Below, piece by piece: positions 34,232-43,319 of a stretch of 64,000 nucleotides of DNA. The notes under the pieces were generated by a model. That model saw only the letters and a program-made list of their open reading frames with translations, searched no databases and was not told the origin of the DNA. The stretch's first letter is position 1; each line of letters begins with the position of its first letter. The translations under genes and the position numbers were made by a program. Location of the stretch: contig NZ_CANPWG010000046.1 of NCBI RefSeq assembly GCF_947581915.1, forward strand, positions 1 through 64,000, in the 5' to 3' direction. This DNA is from Candidatus Palauibacter scopulicola. Its GTDB lineage: Bacteria > Gemmatimonadota > Gemmatimonadetes > Palauibacterales > Palauibacteraceae.

Positions 34232-35518
34232 TCAGCCTGCGGGCGGGCTCGCGAACTTCCCGGCGAAGAGGATCGTGCCCGAGAGGCGTTCCCGGATGAA
34301 GAACAGGAACGGACGGTCGGCCCGAACGACGGGACCGGCGCTCGTCACCACAATGACCCCGGTTGCGGCGGCCGCCTCGGTGCCCTCTTCGTTGACCTCG
34401 ACCCAGGACTTCTGCTTCACGCTGGAAATCCAGAGGCCTCCGGCCGGCGAGAGTCTTGAGAGATCCGCCCGGTGATCGAACGCGTCGACCATGCCGAGCG
34501 CCCTCAGATCGTCGTTCAAGGTACGTTCGCGGGCCATGCGAAAGCGCGGGAGGAAGAGCGAAACATCGGTCTCGCGGAAGCTGTCGGCGATCTCCTCCCA
34601 TTGCGCCGCGTCGAGAGACGCAGCGAGTTCGTCCACGCTCACGTCCGGCGCTGGAAGGAGGACCGTCATCGAGAACGCGCTGCCCCCGTACGGCAGGTCC
34701 ACGGCCTGGAATCGGGCGTTCTCCTGATAGGGGAGGTCTCTCCGCAGGGTCATGAGCGGCACGGCCCGCGTGGATCCGTCATCCAGGTGGAAACGCTCGC
34801 TTCGCGTGTCGGACGGATCGAACTGGAACGTCCACGGAGCCTTGAAGTAGATCGCGTTGATCAGGTACATGACGACATTGCCGGGAATCGCCGCGGGAAC
34901 GATGTCTTCGATTCGGCCGTTCGTCGCGGCTCTCACCCACTCGTTGATCCGGACGGACGCCGAGGGATCCGCGAAGTCGAGTTCCGCCACCTCGGCCTTG
35001 AAGCTCCCGCGCACGGCGGCCAGGAAGTCCGCATGCACCGGGAAGCCCCGCCGGGTCCACACCGAGTTCCCGACGGCCGTCTCGACGGCCGGGTCGAGAC
35101 CGACGAGGAGTTCGAGCAGTGACGCGTAGGCGGCGTTGATCTCATCCTCGGCGAGGTCCCCGAACCCCAGCACGTCGCGCATCTGGCTCCAGGTCTCCCC
35201 GGCAGCCCCGTTCATGGTCATCCCGAGCGCCATGGACGCCGAGAAAGGCGACAGGAACAGGTTTTCGCCGGGGTGGTTGGCCTGCGCGAGGAGGCGGAGG
35301 GCGAACCGGTTCCCCGCCCCGATGACCTCGACTTCCGCCGGGCTCAAGTCACGCGGAAGCCGGGTGATCTCGTCCACGCCCCCTGGCGGACCCGTGAAGG
35401 ATTCCCCGCATCCCGCGGCCGCGAGCACGAGAACGGTCCGCAGGCCAATGAACCGGAGGCGGCGCGCGCCGGATCGGGCGCGGGGGCAGCCGGATGCGGA
35501 TGTTCTCGCCTCGGTCAT
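34232..35518 (-). CDS. Serpin-family protease inhibitor lipoprotein
   Basis: 428 residues. The signal peptide ends in AAAGCGE, a lipobox. The serpin fold is marked by NLFLSPFSASMALGMTMNGA, the breach/shutter region YLINAIYFKAPWTFQFD, and VEVNEEGTEAAAATG, an intact serpin hinge (EEGTEAAAAT), followed by the reactive loop and FLFFIRERLSGTILFAGKF. The small-residue hinge implies a fully inhibitory serpin rather than a storage one. Counting from the hinge, the scissile P1 is around the Ser of VVTSAG, suggesting elastase- or subtilisin-like targets; that is approximate. It could protect the cell from external or its own exported proteases. Confidence 0.92.
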   Translation of the reverse strand: MTEARTSASGCPRARSGARRLRFIGLRTVLVLAAAGCGESFTGPPGGVDEITRLPRDLSPAEVEVIGAGNRFALRLLAQANHPGENLFLSPFSASMALGMTMNGAAGETWSQMRDVLGFGDLAEDEINAAYASLLELLVGLDPAVETAVGNSVWTRRGFPVHADFLAAVRGSFKAEVAELDFADPSASVRINEWVRAATNGRIEDIVPAAIPGNVVMYLINAIYFKAPWTFQFDPSDTRSERFHLDDGSTRAVPLMTLRRDLPYQENARFQAVDLPYGGSAFSMTVLLPAPDVSVDELAASLDAAQWEEIADSFRETDVSLFLPRFRMARERTLNDDLRALGMVDAFDHRADLSRLSPAGGLWISSVKQKSWVEVNEEGTEAAAATGVIVVTSAGPVVRADRPFLFFIRERLSGTILFAGKFASPPAG

Positions 35519-35695
35519 TGTCGCTGCTCATCGTTCGGTGAACGGTAGCCCGGCAGAGAGCCGGGGTCTGGAGATAAGACGATCTGACGCGCGCGGATGT
35601 GACACCCACCCTCTCCCTGCGGGCGCGCGCTTGCGTCCGTGGATGGCGAGCCGTTGAATCCGTTGGAAGTCGAACAGGAGGAGTTGCGAACAGCC

Positions 35696-37657
35696 ATGAA
35701 CGAAACGGGACATCATCGGATTCTGCGTGTCCGACCGGGGGCGACGATGGTGGTCGCCCTGGCAGCCGGTTTCGCCGCCTGCTCAGACGATGGAGGCGCG
35801 CCCCCGGGGCCGGTCGCCGACGGCCAGAGCGCGGCGGGCGCCGGGGCCGCCCTCCATCGGTTCGCGCCGGACCCGGCCAATCCCTGGGAGGTCCCCGAGC
35901 CGGAGCACGAGGTGCGGGTCGAGACCGATCTCATGGTGCCGATGCGTGACGGGGTTCGCCTCGCGACGGACCTCTACCTGCCGGCCGAGCCGGCCGACCG
36001 GGGCGACCGCCTTCCCGTCGTCATGATCCGGCTGCCGTACGACAAGGCATCCTATCGGGCCGGCGCGATCTCTCCGGCGCAGTTCTTCGCGGGACACGGA
36101 TACGCCGTCGTCGTCCAGGACGTGCGCGGCAAGTACGCATCGGAAGGCCGTTATCTCCTGTCCGCCGCGGACCGGGAGGACGGCTACGACGCGGTCGAGT
36201 GGGCCTCGACGCAGTCCTGGTCGAACGGGAAGGTCGGGACGTTCGGCTGCTCCTACCTGGGGGAGAACCAGACGCAACTCATGGCGCAACGCCATCCGGC
36301 GCACGCCGCCGCGATCCCCCTGGCGGCCGGCGGGGCGGTCGGATCGGCCGGCGGACGGTACGGCTACTTCGGCATCTTCGAGGGGGGCGCCTTCGGGCTC
36401 TCCGCGAGTTTCGGCTGGTTCCGCGGCAACGGCCGCAAGCGGCCGGGGGGCGAGCCGCCGCCTCCGGTCGAGATGTTCGCCGCGCTCCGCGAGCTTCCCA
36501 CCATCGACCTCATGCGGAAGTATGGTCCGCCCGACCGGGACACGGACTGGGAAGAGGTCATGAGCACGCCGCTCGCCGACGAATGGTGGGACGGACTCGG
36601 ATACCTGAGCGACGCCGACCGGTTCGACACGCCGGCGCTCCACGTGAACTCGTGGTACGACCTCGGCGCCAACGAGACCCTCCAGCAGTGGCGGATGATG
36701 CAGGAAAACGCGCTGAGCGACCGGGGCGGCGCGCACCAGTACGTCATCCTCTCTCCCACCAGCCACTGCATGTCCGAGCGCGCGACGGAAAACACGATGG
36801 TCGGGGAGGTCGACTTCGGCGACGCCCGCCTCCCGTACCGTGCCCTCTACCTCGCCTGGTTCGACCACTGGCTGAAGGGCGCGGACAACGGGATCACGGA
36901 CATCCCCCGCGTCCACTACTATGTGATGGGCCGGAACGAATGGGCGTCCGCCGACACGTGGCCGCCCGCCGGGGCCGAGATGACCCGCCTCTATCTCCGC
37001 AGCGGGGGCAACGCGAACACGAGGCTCGGCGATGGCGTCCTCTCCGCCGAGGCCCCCGGCGAGGAACCTCCGGACCGGTTCACATACGATCCGGCCGACC
37101 CCGTCCCCTCCCGCGGCGGATCCGTCTGCTGCACCGGGAATCCGGACGACCAGCCCGGCGCGTTCGACCAGTCCGATATCGAGGAACGCGAGGACGTCCT
37201 CGTGTACACCGGCGATCCGGTCGGCGACGGCGGACTCGAGATCGCGGGCCCGCTCGAGGCGCGGCTCTACGTGAGTTCAAGCGCCCCGGACACCGACTTC
37301 ACCGTGAAGCTCCTCGACGTGCATCCCGACGGACGGGCCATCAACATCGTCGAGGGCATCATGCGGGCGCGCTACCGGGACGGATACGAGGAACCCGCGA
37401 TGATGGAGGAGGGCCAGGTCTATCCCGTCCGGGTGGACCTACATTCCGTGGCGCACTGGTTCGCGCCCGGCCACCGCGTGCGGGTCGAGGTCTCGAGTTC
37501 CAACTTCCCCCGCTTCGACCGCAACCTGAACACGGGCGGCAACAACTATGACGAGACGGAGTGGGAGGCCGCGGAGAACGTGATTCACCACGCCGGCGAT
37601 CGGGCATCGCACATCGTCCTGCCCGTCATGCTGCCTGTCACGGAGAGAGGCGGATGA
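35696..37657 (+). CDS. CocE/NonD family hydrolase (X-Pro dipeptidyl-peptidase-like)
   Basis: 653 residues from the ATG at 35696 (GGAGGAG upstream at a long spacing); the signal peptide ends in the lipobox FAACS. The catalytic domain has PMRDGVRLATDLYLPA, QDVRGKYASEGRY, and the nucleophile elbow GTFGCSYLGENQ. A cap and a C-terminal jelly-roll with ARLYVSSSAPDTDFTVKLLDVHPDG complete the S15/CocE fold. It hydrolyses esters or Xaa-Pro peptides in the periplasm. Its stop overlaps the next ATG by 4 bp. Confidence 0.92.
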   Translation: MNETGHHRILRVRPGATMVVALAAGFAACSDDGGAPPGPVADGQSAAGAGAALHRFAPDPANPWEVPEPEHEVRVETDLMVPMRDGVRLATDLYLPAEPADRGDRLPVVMIRLPYDKASYRAGAISPAQFFAGHGYAVVVQDVRGKYASEGRYLLSAADREDGYDAVEWASTQSWSNGKVGTFGCSYLGENQTQLMAQRHPAHAAAIPLAAGGAVGSAGGRYGYFGIFEGGAFGLSASFGWFRGNGRKRPGGEPPPPVEMFAALRELPTIDLMRKYGPPDRDTDWEEVMSTPLADEWWDGLGYLSDADRFDTPALHVNSWYDLGANETLQQWRMMQENALSDRGGAHQYVILSPTSHCMSERATENTMVGEVDFGDARLPYRALYLAWFDHWLKGADNGITDIPRVHYYVMGRNEWASADTWPPAGAEMTRLYLRSGGNANTRLGDGVLSAEAPGEEPPDRFTYDPADPVPSRGGSVCCTGNPDDQPGAFDQSDIEEREDVLVYTGDPVGDGGLEIAGPLEARLYVSSSAPDTDFTVKLLDVHPDGRAINIVEGIMRARYRDGYEEPAMMEEGQVYPVRVDLHSVAHWFAPGHRVRVEVSSSNFPRFDRNLNTGGNNYDETEWEAAENVIHHAGDRASHIVLPVMLPVTERGG

Positions 37658-38121
37658 CCCAATCCGGATCGCCGCCCGGGGGCTCTCGTCCCGATCTCGA
37701 CGAAGCGGTCGAAACGTGGTCGCGCATGAACGACGCCTCGATCCTGCGCAGCGTCGCCGCCGTCATCCTGGGGTTCGTCGTGCTGACGCTGGGCTCGGTG
37801 CTCACCGGCCGGCTGCTGCTGTCGCTGTTCGGGGTCGACCCGGGGGCGGCCCCCGGAGCCGAGTTCATCTTCACCAGCCTCGGCGTGCGCCTCGCCGTCA
37901 CCGTCCTGGCAGGCTTCCTCGCGGCCCTCACGGCTCCGCGCGCGCCCCGGCTCCATGCCGGCGTCCTGGCGGCGATCCTCGTCTTCTTCAGCCTTGCCTC
38001 CCTCGCCGGCCTCTCGGCCTCCGGCGACCCGTACGGCCCCGCAGGGTACCCCATCGCGATGCTCGTCATCGGCCCCGCCGGCGTCCTCATCGGCGGCGCG
38101 CTCCGGTCGCGTCGCCGCTAA
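37654..38121 (+). CDS. Hypothetical membrane protein
   Basis: 155 residues, overlapping the CocE stop (ATGA). Four hydrophobic helices: VAAVILGFVVLTLGSVLTG, LAVTVLAGFLAALTAP, AGVLAAILVFFSLASLAG and GYPIAMLVIGPAGVLIGGAL. The N-terminal ~30 residues are acidic and soluble. No family recognised. Likely coexpressed with CocE. Confidence 0.7.
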   Translation: MTQSGSPPGGSRPDLDEAVETWSRMNDASILRSVAAVILGFVVLTLGSVLTGRLLLSLFGVDPGAAPGAEFIFTSLGVRLAVTVLAGFLAALTAPRAPRLHAGVLAAILVFFSLASLAGLSASGDPYGPAGYPIAMLVIGPAGVLIGGALRSRRR

Positions 38122-38145
38122 CCCGGACCCCCTGAAAGGTCGGAA

Positions 38146-39273
38146 ATGCGAATCGAAACGCTGGCGGTGAAGACGGGCATGGAGCCGGATGGGGGGAGCC
38201 GGGCGATCGCGCCCCCAATCACGCTCTCGACCACCTTCGAGCGCGGGGAGGACGGATCGTACCCCGGGGGATTCGACTACTCCCGCTCCGGAAACCCCAA
38301 CCGGCGAGCGCTGGAGGCGGCACTGGCCGCGCTGGAGGGCGGGCCGGAAGCCGTCGCGTTCCCCTCCGGGATGGCGGCCACGTTCGCCGTCATCTTCTCG
38401 CTCTCGCCGGGGGATCACGTCGTCGCGGCGGACGACGCGTACTACGGGACCGGCGTCCTCCTGCGGGATTCGTTCGCCGAGCGCGGCATCGAGGCGAGCT
38501 TCGTCGACATGACCGACCTGGACGCCGTCCGGGCCGCGATGCGGCCGAACACCCGCCTCGTGTGGATGGAGACGCCGTCGAACCCGCTCATCCGCATCTC
38601 CGACATCGAGGCGCTCGCCGGCATCGCGCGAGAGGGCGGGGCGGTCTCGTGCTGCGACAACACGTGGGCGACGCCGCTCCTGCAGCGGCCGATCGATCTC
38701 GGCGTGGATCTCGTCATGCACTCCACCACCAAGTACTTCGGCGGCCACAGCGACGTGACCGGCGGCGCGGTGATCGTGCGCGAGCCGGGCGGGACCCTCG
38801 AAGCGCTGCGGAAGATCCAGAAGGACGGCGGCCTCGTGCCCTCGCCCTTCGACGCCTGGCTCACGCGGCGCGGCCTCGAATCCCTCGCCGCGCGCATTGC
38901 CATGCACTGCGCCAACGCCATGGAGATCGCCCGCTTCCTCGCCGCCCACCCGCGCGTCGAGCGGGTCTACTATCCCGGCCTGGAGGACGATCCCGGACAC
39001 GCCCTCGCCGCGCGCCAGATGTCCGGCTTCGGCGGCATGCTGTCCTTCGACGTCGCGGGCGGCCGGGACGAGGCGTTCGCGGTCGCGGCCCACGTGAAGG
39101 TCATCGCCCGCGCCACGAGTCTCGGCGGGACGCACTCCCTCATCGAGCACCGGGCGTCCGTCGAAGGACCGACGACGCGGGCCCCGGAGAACCTGCTCCG
39201 CATGTCCGTCGGCCTCGAACACCCCGACGACCTGAAGGAAGACCTGGACCGGGCCCTCGCCGCCTCCGCCTGA
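38146..39273 (+). CDS. Cystathionine gamma-synthase/lyase family enzyme
   Basis: 375 residues. The fold of Cys/Met PLP enzymes is shown by the entry IAPPITLSTTF, YSRSGNPNRRALEAALAALEGG, FPSGMAATFAVIFSL, and the PLP lysine in HSTTKYFGGHSDVTGG. Near the C-terminus ATSLGGTHSLIEHRAS is typical of MetB and cystathionine gamma-lyase. Reaction direction (synthase or lyase) cannot be decided by eye. It may interconvert O-acylhomoserine, cysteine and cystathionine, complementing the metY route at 26-31 kb. GC-rich AAAGGTCGG precedes the ATG; no riboswitch lies upstream. Confidence 0.9.
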   Translation: MRIETLAVKTGMEPDGGSRAIAPPITLSTTFERGEDGSYPGGFDYSRSGNPNRRALEAALAALEGGPEAVAFPSGMAATFAVIFSLSPGDHVVAADDAYYGTGVLLRDSFAERGIEASFVDMTDLDAVRAAMRPNTRLVWMETPSNPLIRISDIEALAGIAREGGAVSCCDNTWATPLLQRPIDLGVDLVMHSTTKYFGGHSDVTGGAVIVREPGGTLEALRKIQKDGGLVPSPFDAWLTRRGLESLAARIAMHCANAMEIARFLAAHPRVERVYYPGLEDDPGHALAARQMSGFGGMLSFDVAGGRDEAFAVAAHVKVIARATSLGGTHSLIEHRASVEGPTTRAPENLLRMSVGLEHPDDLKEDLDRALAASA

Positions 39274-39314
39274 GTTCCCCGCCCGCGGGCTCGGCTGTGC
39301 CTCTCGGCCGCCCA

Positions 39315-39336
39315 AGACGTTCCCGCGGGAACGTCT
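39315..39336. repeat. Recurrent palindrome, copy 3
   Basis: A 22-bp perfect palindrome (core ACGTTCCCGCGGGAACGT with AG/CT at the ends) between the convergent transsulfuration and sarcosine oxidase genes. Its last base is the first base of the sarcosine oxidase stop codon. Confidence 0.88.
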
Positions 39337-42300
39337 CAGCTCTTCAGCGCGCGAAACCAGTCGGTGAAGATCCGCTCGCCCGCCGGGCGGAGTCCCGCGT
39401 GGCGACCCGATTCGAGGACGGCCTCGACGAAAGTCTGTGCATAACCGCGGCTGCATGTGAGGAGGACGGCGTCGTCGCGCCACGTCACGACCTGGCAGGG
39501 GACGTGGAGGACGGGCCCCTGGGTCAGGAACGGTCGGGCCCGCGCCGGGTCGAAGAGGTCGAGGCTCGTGACGCTCTCCAGCACTTCCGGGACGGCGTCG
39601 CCCAGCAAGGCGAGCCAGCAGTGGGAGTCGGTGGTGTCCGTGTAGTGCGGGCCGTCCGGCCTGGCGGGCGCCGCGCCGGGTCCGACGTGCCAGATCGAGG
39701 CCTGCGTGCCGTTCATCCGGTTGATCATCAACCCGTTTCGGATCGCGACTTCTCCCGGCGTGCGCGGTACGTCGAGGCCGAACGGCTGCACGGTCGCGAT
39801 GTCCCGGTGCTGGACGTCCCAGCGCGCGCGGTGGCTGAGGTCGATGAGGCAGGCCTGGCGCAGGGCCTCGGTGGGGGCGCGGTCGGATTCGTAGTTGAGC
39901 ACCACGTTCCAGCCGGCCCGGCGCTCGGTGCGGGCGGGCGCGGCGTCGAAGCGGACCGGAGACCGGCGATGGGCTGCGGGCGCCGGCTGCGATGGCACCT
40001 CGACGGACCGGGGCGGGCGCCCTTCGGGGGCGATTCGCAGGCGCTGCCCCTTCGGATCGTAGAAATGGGGAGGCACCACGGTCGCGGCCGAACGCATGGC
40101 CCGCCGGCCCGGCGACTCGTACAGGTCGAGCGAACGGCCCCGCTCCGCCAGCCGGTCCTCGACGAGGGCGAGTCCGTACTGCCAGCCCAGCGTCTCGCTG
40201 TGCCGCGTCGTGCAGACGAAGCCGGCGATCCGCTCCCCGTCCACGACGAGCGCCCCGTCCTCGGGCCGGTGGGCGACGACGTCGTCGTCGATCCGCAGTC
40301 CGACGAGCTTCAGCCGCCCGGACTGCGCCTCGCAGTGGCGCAGCGCGGCGGCGCCCACCTTGCCGGAGGCCGTGTCCTCGCGGTCCCAGAGCCAGCCCAT
40401 GCCGATGTCGAGGAGGGTGACGCGCTGCTCGGACTCCGTCCCGATGATCACGTGTCCCTTCTCGGCCCGCAGGCAGTTCTGCGCTTCGAGCCCGAACGGG
40501 CGAATGCCGAACTCGGCCCCGGCCTCCCATAACAGGTCCCACACGTACCGGGCGTAACTCGCACCCACGTGCAGTTCGTAGGACAGCTCGCCCACGAACC
40601 CGAGGCGCAGGCACCGCGCCGCCACGCCGTCCCCGACCTCGATCTCCCGGCAGCCGAGGTACGGGAACGCCTCGTCCGACAGATCCGCGCCCGTGATCTT
40701 CCCCAGCACCCGCCGCGCGTTCGGCCCGGCCACGTTGATGGAGGCGAGGGCGTCGGTGAGGTTGACGAGGTTGTAGTCCCACCCGTCGTACCGCGTGTGG
40801 AAACGGAGCCACTCGACCGTGGTTCCCGCCCGGTTCGAACTCGTCGTGAAGTAGAACTCGTCCTCACCCGTCCGCACGACGACGCCGTCATCGATGATGT
40901 TGCCGGTGTCGTTGCACATCGCCGAATACGTGCAGCGTCCGGGCCGGGCCCGCGTCATGTCGGAGACGTAGACGCGCTGCAGGGCGCGCAGGGCGTCGGG
41001 CCCCCAGATCCGGAACTTCCCCAGCGGCGAGCTGTCGAGGAGGCCGACGTTCTCGCGCACGTTGCGGATCTCCTCCAGGCACTCCCGGTCCTCGCTGAAG
41101 TAGCGCGCTCTCAGCCACGGCCCCGCGCGGCGGAACACGGCGCCCCGCGCGGCCTGGTCGTCGTGGAGCGGGGTCCGCTTGTGAACGTCGTGGGCCGGGC
41201 CCGCGAGCGTCGCGAGGGAAGGGGGGATGACGGGTGGACGCACCGTGGTGGCGGCGAAGCTGCCGACCGGCCGCCCCGCGATCTCGGCCATCGCCATGGC
41301 GAGGTTCTGGCCCGGCACCCGGTACTGTCCCGGCCCGAGGCCGAAGTTGCCGAAGCGCTTCGCGAGTTCCGGCACGTCGAAGCCTTGGGCGGCGCATTGG
41401 GCCGCGTTCTTCCACGTGCCATCCTCGTCGAAGTCCAAGAACGCCTTGCGGCCGGGGGCGAGACGCGGTCCGGCGGCGGGTCCGCGGACGATCGATGAGC
41501 CCCGGGCGGGCCCCGGCAGGTCGGCCAGGCGCGCGCGCTCCCGGGTCAGCACCCCCGCGACGCTCGCGCCGCACGCCGCGGCGGCCTCGAGCCCCGCGAT
41601 CCGCCCTGAACAGGTGAGCGCCTCGAGATCGGTGAGCCGAAGGATGCCGCCCGCGGCGAACACGTCGGGCGGGAGGCGCTCGAGCTCGAAGGTCCGGGTG
41701 CGCTCGCCGTGGCGGAACCGCGCCCCGGCGCACGAGAGGACCCCGATGTCCGGCTGCCGCCCCGCGCTCGCCACCAGCACGTCGCACGCCACGCGCAGCG
41801 AGTCGCCCGCGCCGCTATCCGCCGAGCCGCTCCCCGCCCGGGCCGCCACCTCGACGCCCCGCACCCGGCCCCGCCCGCGCACGCGCGCCGCGGCCCATCC
41901 CGGCCGGAAGTCGATCCCCGCGGCCGACAGGGCGTCCACCAGCTCCGGGTCGTGCCCCCCGCGCCGGGCGTCGGCGACGACGCGCACGTCCATGCCGAGC
42001 GCGACCAGATCCGCCGCCGCCTCGAGCCCGAGGTCGTCGCCCACGCTAAAGGCGGCGGCCGCGCCCGGCCGGACGCCGTAAGTCCGCGCGAGCCGGATCG
42101 CCGTGTCGACCTGCATCACGCCCGGACGGTCGTTGTGCTCGAACACGAGCGGCCGCTCGATCGAGCCCGTCGCGACCACGATCGCTCGCGCGCGGCACTC
42201 CCAGTGCGATTCCCCCCGCCCCCCTTCGGACGCGTCCGATCCGGCAAGCTGGAAGCCCGTGAGCAGGTTCTCGCCCCAGATGCCCGTGACCGGGGCGTGC

Positions 42301-43028
42301 CGGAACACGCGGATCGAGCCCATCCCTTCGACCTGCTCGACGAGGGCCGACACGTCATCGGCGAGCGGGCGACCCTGCCGCACCCGCCAGTCGAGATGTC
42401 CGCCCAGCCACGGCCGGCGCTCGAACAGGCACACCCGCAGGCCGCGCCGTCCGGCCTCGAACGCCGCCGACAGCCCCGCCGGGCCGCCGCCGACCACCGC
42501 CACGTCCGCGTGCAGGTAGCGCTCCACACGCTTGATCGCGCCCGCCCGCACTCCCCCGTCCGCCCGCTCCACGGCGTCAAGCCGCAGCACGCCCAGGCCG
42601 GCCAGCGTCCGCATCCGCTCCTGAAAGAACCGGGCCGCCCACGCGGGGCGGTGGAAGACCCGGTAGTAGAAGCCCGCCGGCATGAACCGGTCGAGCCGGT
42701 CGAGAAGGCCGAAGGCGTCGAACCGCGGGTCGCCGCGCACGTTCTGCGCGCCGACCTCCATCCCCGCGCGCAGCGGCGTCGTCCCCGCCGACTGGTTCGG
42801 CACACCGTCGATCGAGACGAGCTGGCTCGACCCTTCCCCCTCCAGGTCGTACAGCCCCCGGGGCCGGTGATACTCGAAGCTCCGGCCGAAGGTGCGGACC
42901 CCCGCGCCCCAGAGCGCCGACGCCACCGTATCTCCCTCGAATCCTTCGAGCGTGCGCCCGCACCAGCGGAAGCCGAGCGGCCGGGAGCGGTCGATCCGCT
43001 CCGTTGGGGACGGCGGCAGCCGGCTCAC
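39336..43028 (-). CDS. Sarcosine oxidase alpha subunit fused to gamma subunit
   Basis: 1230 residues. N-terminal ~105 residues match the Fer2_4-like domain of heterotetrameric sarcosine oxidase alpha (RTLEGFEGDTVASALWGAGV). A pyridine-nucleotide oxidoreductase domain follows with VAVVGGGPAGLSAAFEAGRR near residue 175-200 and ATGSIERPLVF. The GCV_T folate domain covers roughly residues 600-1000, with ENVGLLDSSPLGKFRIWGPDA and LRAEKGHVIIGTESEQ. From about residue 1040 a gamma-like domain is attached: AGWNVVLNYESDRAPTEA, IWHVGPGA and TFVEAVLESGRHAGLRP. Alpha subunits usually end near residue 1000. Together with the delta and beta genes upstream it should oxidise sarcosine, passing the methyl group to tetrahydrofolate. 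Confidence 0.9.
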   Translation of the reverse strand: MSRLPPSPTERIDRSRPLGFRWCGRTLEGFEGDTVASALWGAGVRTFGRSFEYHRPRGLYDLEGEGSSQLVSIDGVPNQSAGTTPLRAGMEVGAQNVRGDPRFDAFGLLDRLDRFMPAGFYYRVFHRPAWAARFFQERMRTLAGLGVLRLDAVERADGGVRAGAIKRVERYLHADVAVVGGGPAGLSAAFEAGRRGLRVCLFERRPWLGGHLDWRVRQGRPLADDVSALVEQVEGMGSIRVFRHAPVTGIWGENLLTGFQLAGSDASEGGRGESHWECRARAIVVATGSIERPLVFEHNDRPGVMQVDTAIRLARTYGVRPGAAAAFSVGDDLGLEAAADLVALGMDVRVVADARRGGHDPELVDALSAAGIDFRPGWAAARVRGRGRVRGVEVAARAGSGSADSGAGDSLRVACDVLVASAGRQPDIGVLSCAGARFRHGERTRTFELERLPPDVFAAGGILRLTDLEALTCSGRIAGLEAAAACGASVAGVLTRERARLADLPGPARGSSIVRGPAAGPRLAPGRKAFLDFDEDGTWKNAAQCAAQGFDVPELAKRFGNFGLGPGQYRVPGQNLAMAMAEIAGRPVGSFAATTVRPPVIPPSLATLAGPAHDVHKRTPLHDDQAARGAVFRRAGPWLRARYFSEDRECLEEIRNVRENVGLLDSSPLGKFRIWGPDALRALQRVYVSDMTRARPGRCTYSAMCNDTGNIIDDGVVVRTGEDEFYFTTSSNRAGTTVEWLRFHTRYDGWDYNLVNLTDALASINVAGPNARRVLGKITGADLSDEAFPYLGCREIEVGDGVAARCLRLGFVGELSYELHVGASYARYVWDLLWEAGAEFGIRPFGLEAQNCLRAEKGHVIIGTESEQRVTLLDIGMGWLWDREDTASGKVGAAALRHCEAQSGRLKLVGLRIDDDVVAHRPEDGALVVDGERIAGFVCTTRHSETLGWQYGLALVEDRLAERGRSLDLYESPGRRAMRSAATVVPPHFYDPKGQRLRIAPEGRPPRSVEVPSQPAPAAHRRSPVRFDAAPARTERRAGWNVVLNYESDRAPTEALRQACLIDLSHRARWDVQHRDIATVQPFGLDVPRTPGEVAIRNGLMINRMNGTQASIWHVGPGAAPARPDGPHYTDTTDSHCWLALLGDAVPEVLESVTSLDLFDPARARPFLTQGPVLHVPCQVVTWRDDAVLLTCSRGYAQTFVEAVLESGRHAGLRPAGERIFTDWFRALKS

Positions 43029-43312
43029 GACGAGTCTCCCAGGCTCGCCTCATCCTCGCCCGCCCCGCCGCCGGGCCGCGTCTCCCGGTTCGTGGCCGGG
43101 TCGCGCCACGTCGAGAACCAGACGCCGCAGCCTGCCGCGTGGTGCCACCACTCCTCCTGCGGCTCCGGGCGGTTCATGCGGAACTGCGCCCAGCGGAAGT
43201 GCGCCTCGGCGGCATCTGCCTCGGCTGGCCTCGGTCCCCGCTCCGGCCCTCCGTACGTGAACTCGTACACGTCGCGCTTCCCGCACACCGGGCACATCAA
43301 CCGGAACGTCAC
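43025..43312 (-). CDS. soxD: Sarcosine oxidase delta subunit
   Basis: 95 residues with the zinc-binding CPVCGKR at the N-terminus, HFRWAQFRMNRPEPQEEWWHHAAGC in the middle (second zinc-ligand region) and WFSTWRDPATN. This is the small delta subunit of heterotetrameric sarcosine oxidase. It overlaps the alpha-gamma gene by 4 bp and starts 7 bp after the beta gene. The symbol is that of the sarcosine oxidase system, not of sulfur oxidation. Confidence 0.93.
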   Translation of the reverse strand: MTFRLMCPVCGKRDVYEFTYGGPERGPRPAEADAAEAHFRWAQFRMNRPEPQEEWWHHAAGCGVWFSTWRDPATNRETRPGGGAGEDEASLGDSS

Positions 43313-43319
43313 GGCGTCG

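Noticed and set aside
37585-40812. A 1075-codon open frame on the minus strand
   Set aside because: It covers the antisense of the CocE-end, membrane and transsulfuration genes and part of the sarcosine oxidase gene in a wrong frame. No signal, motif or ribosome-binding site.
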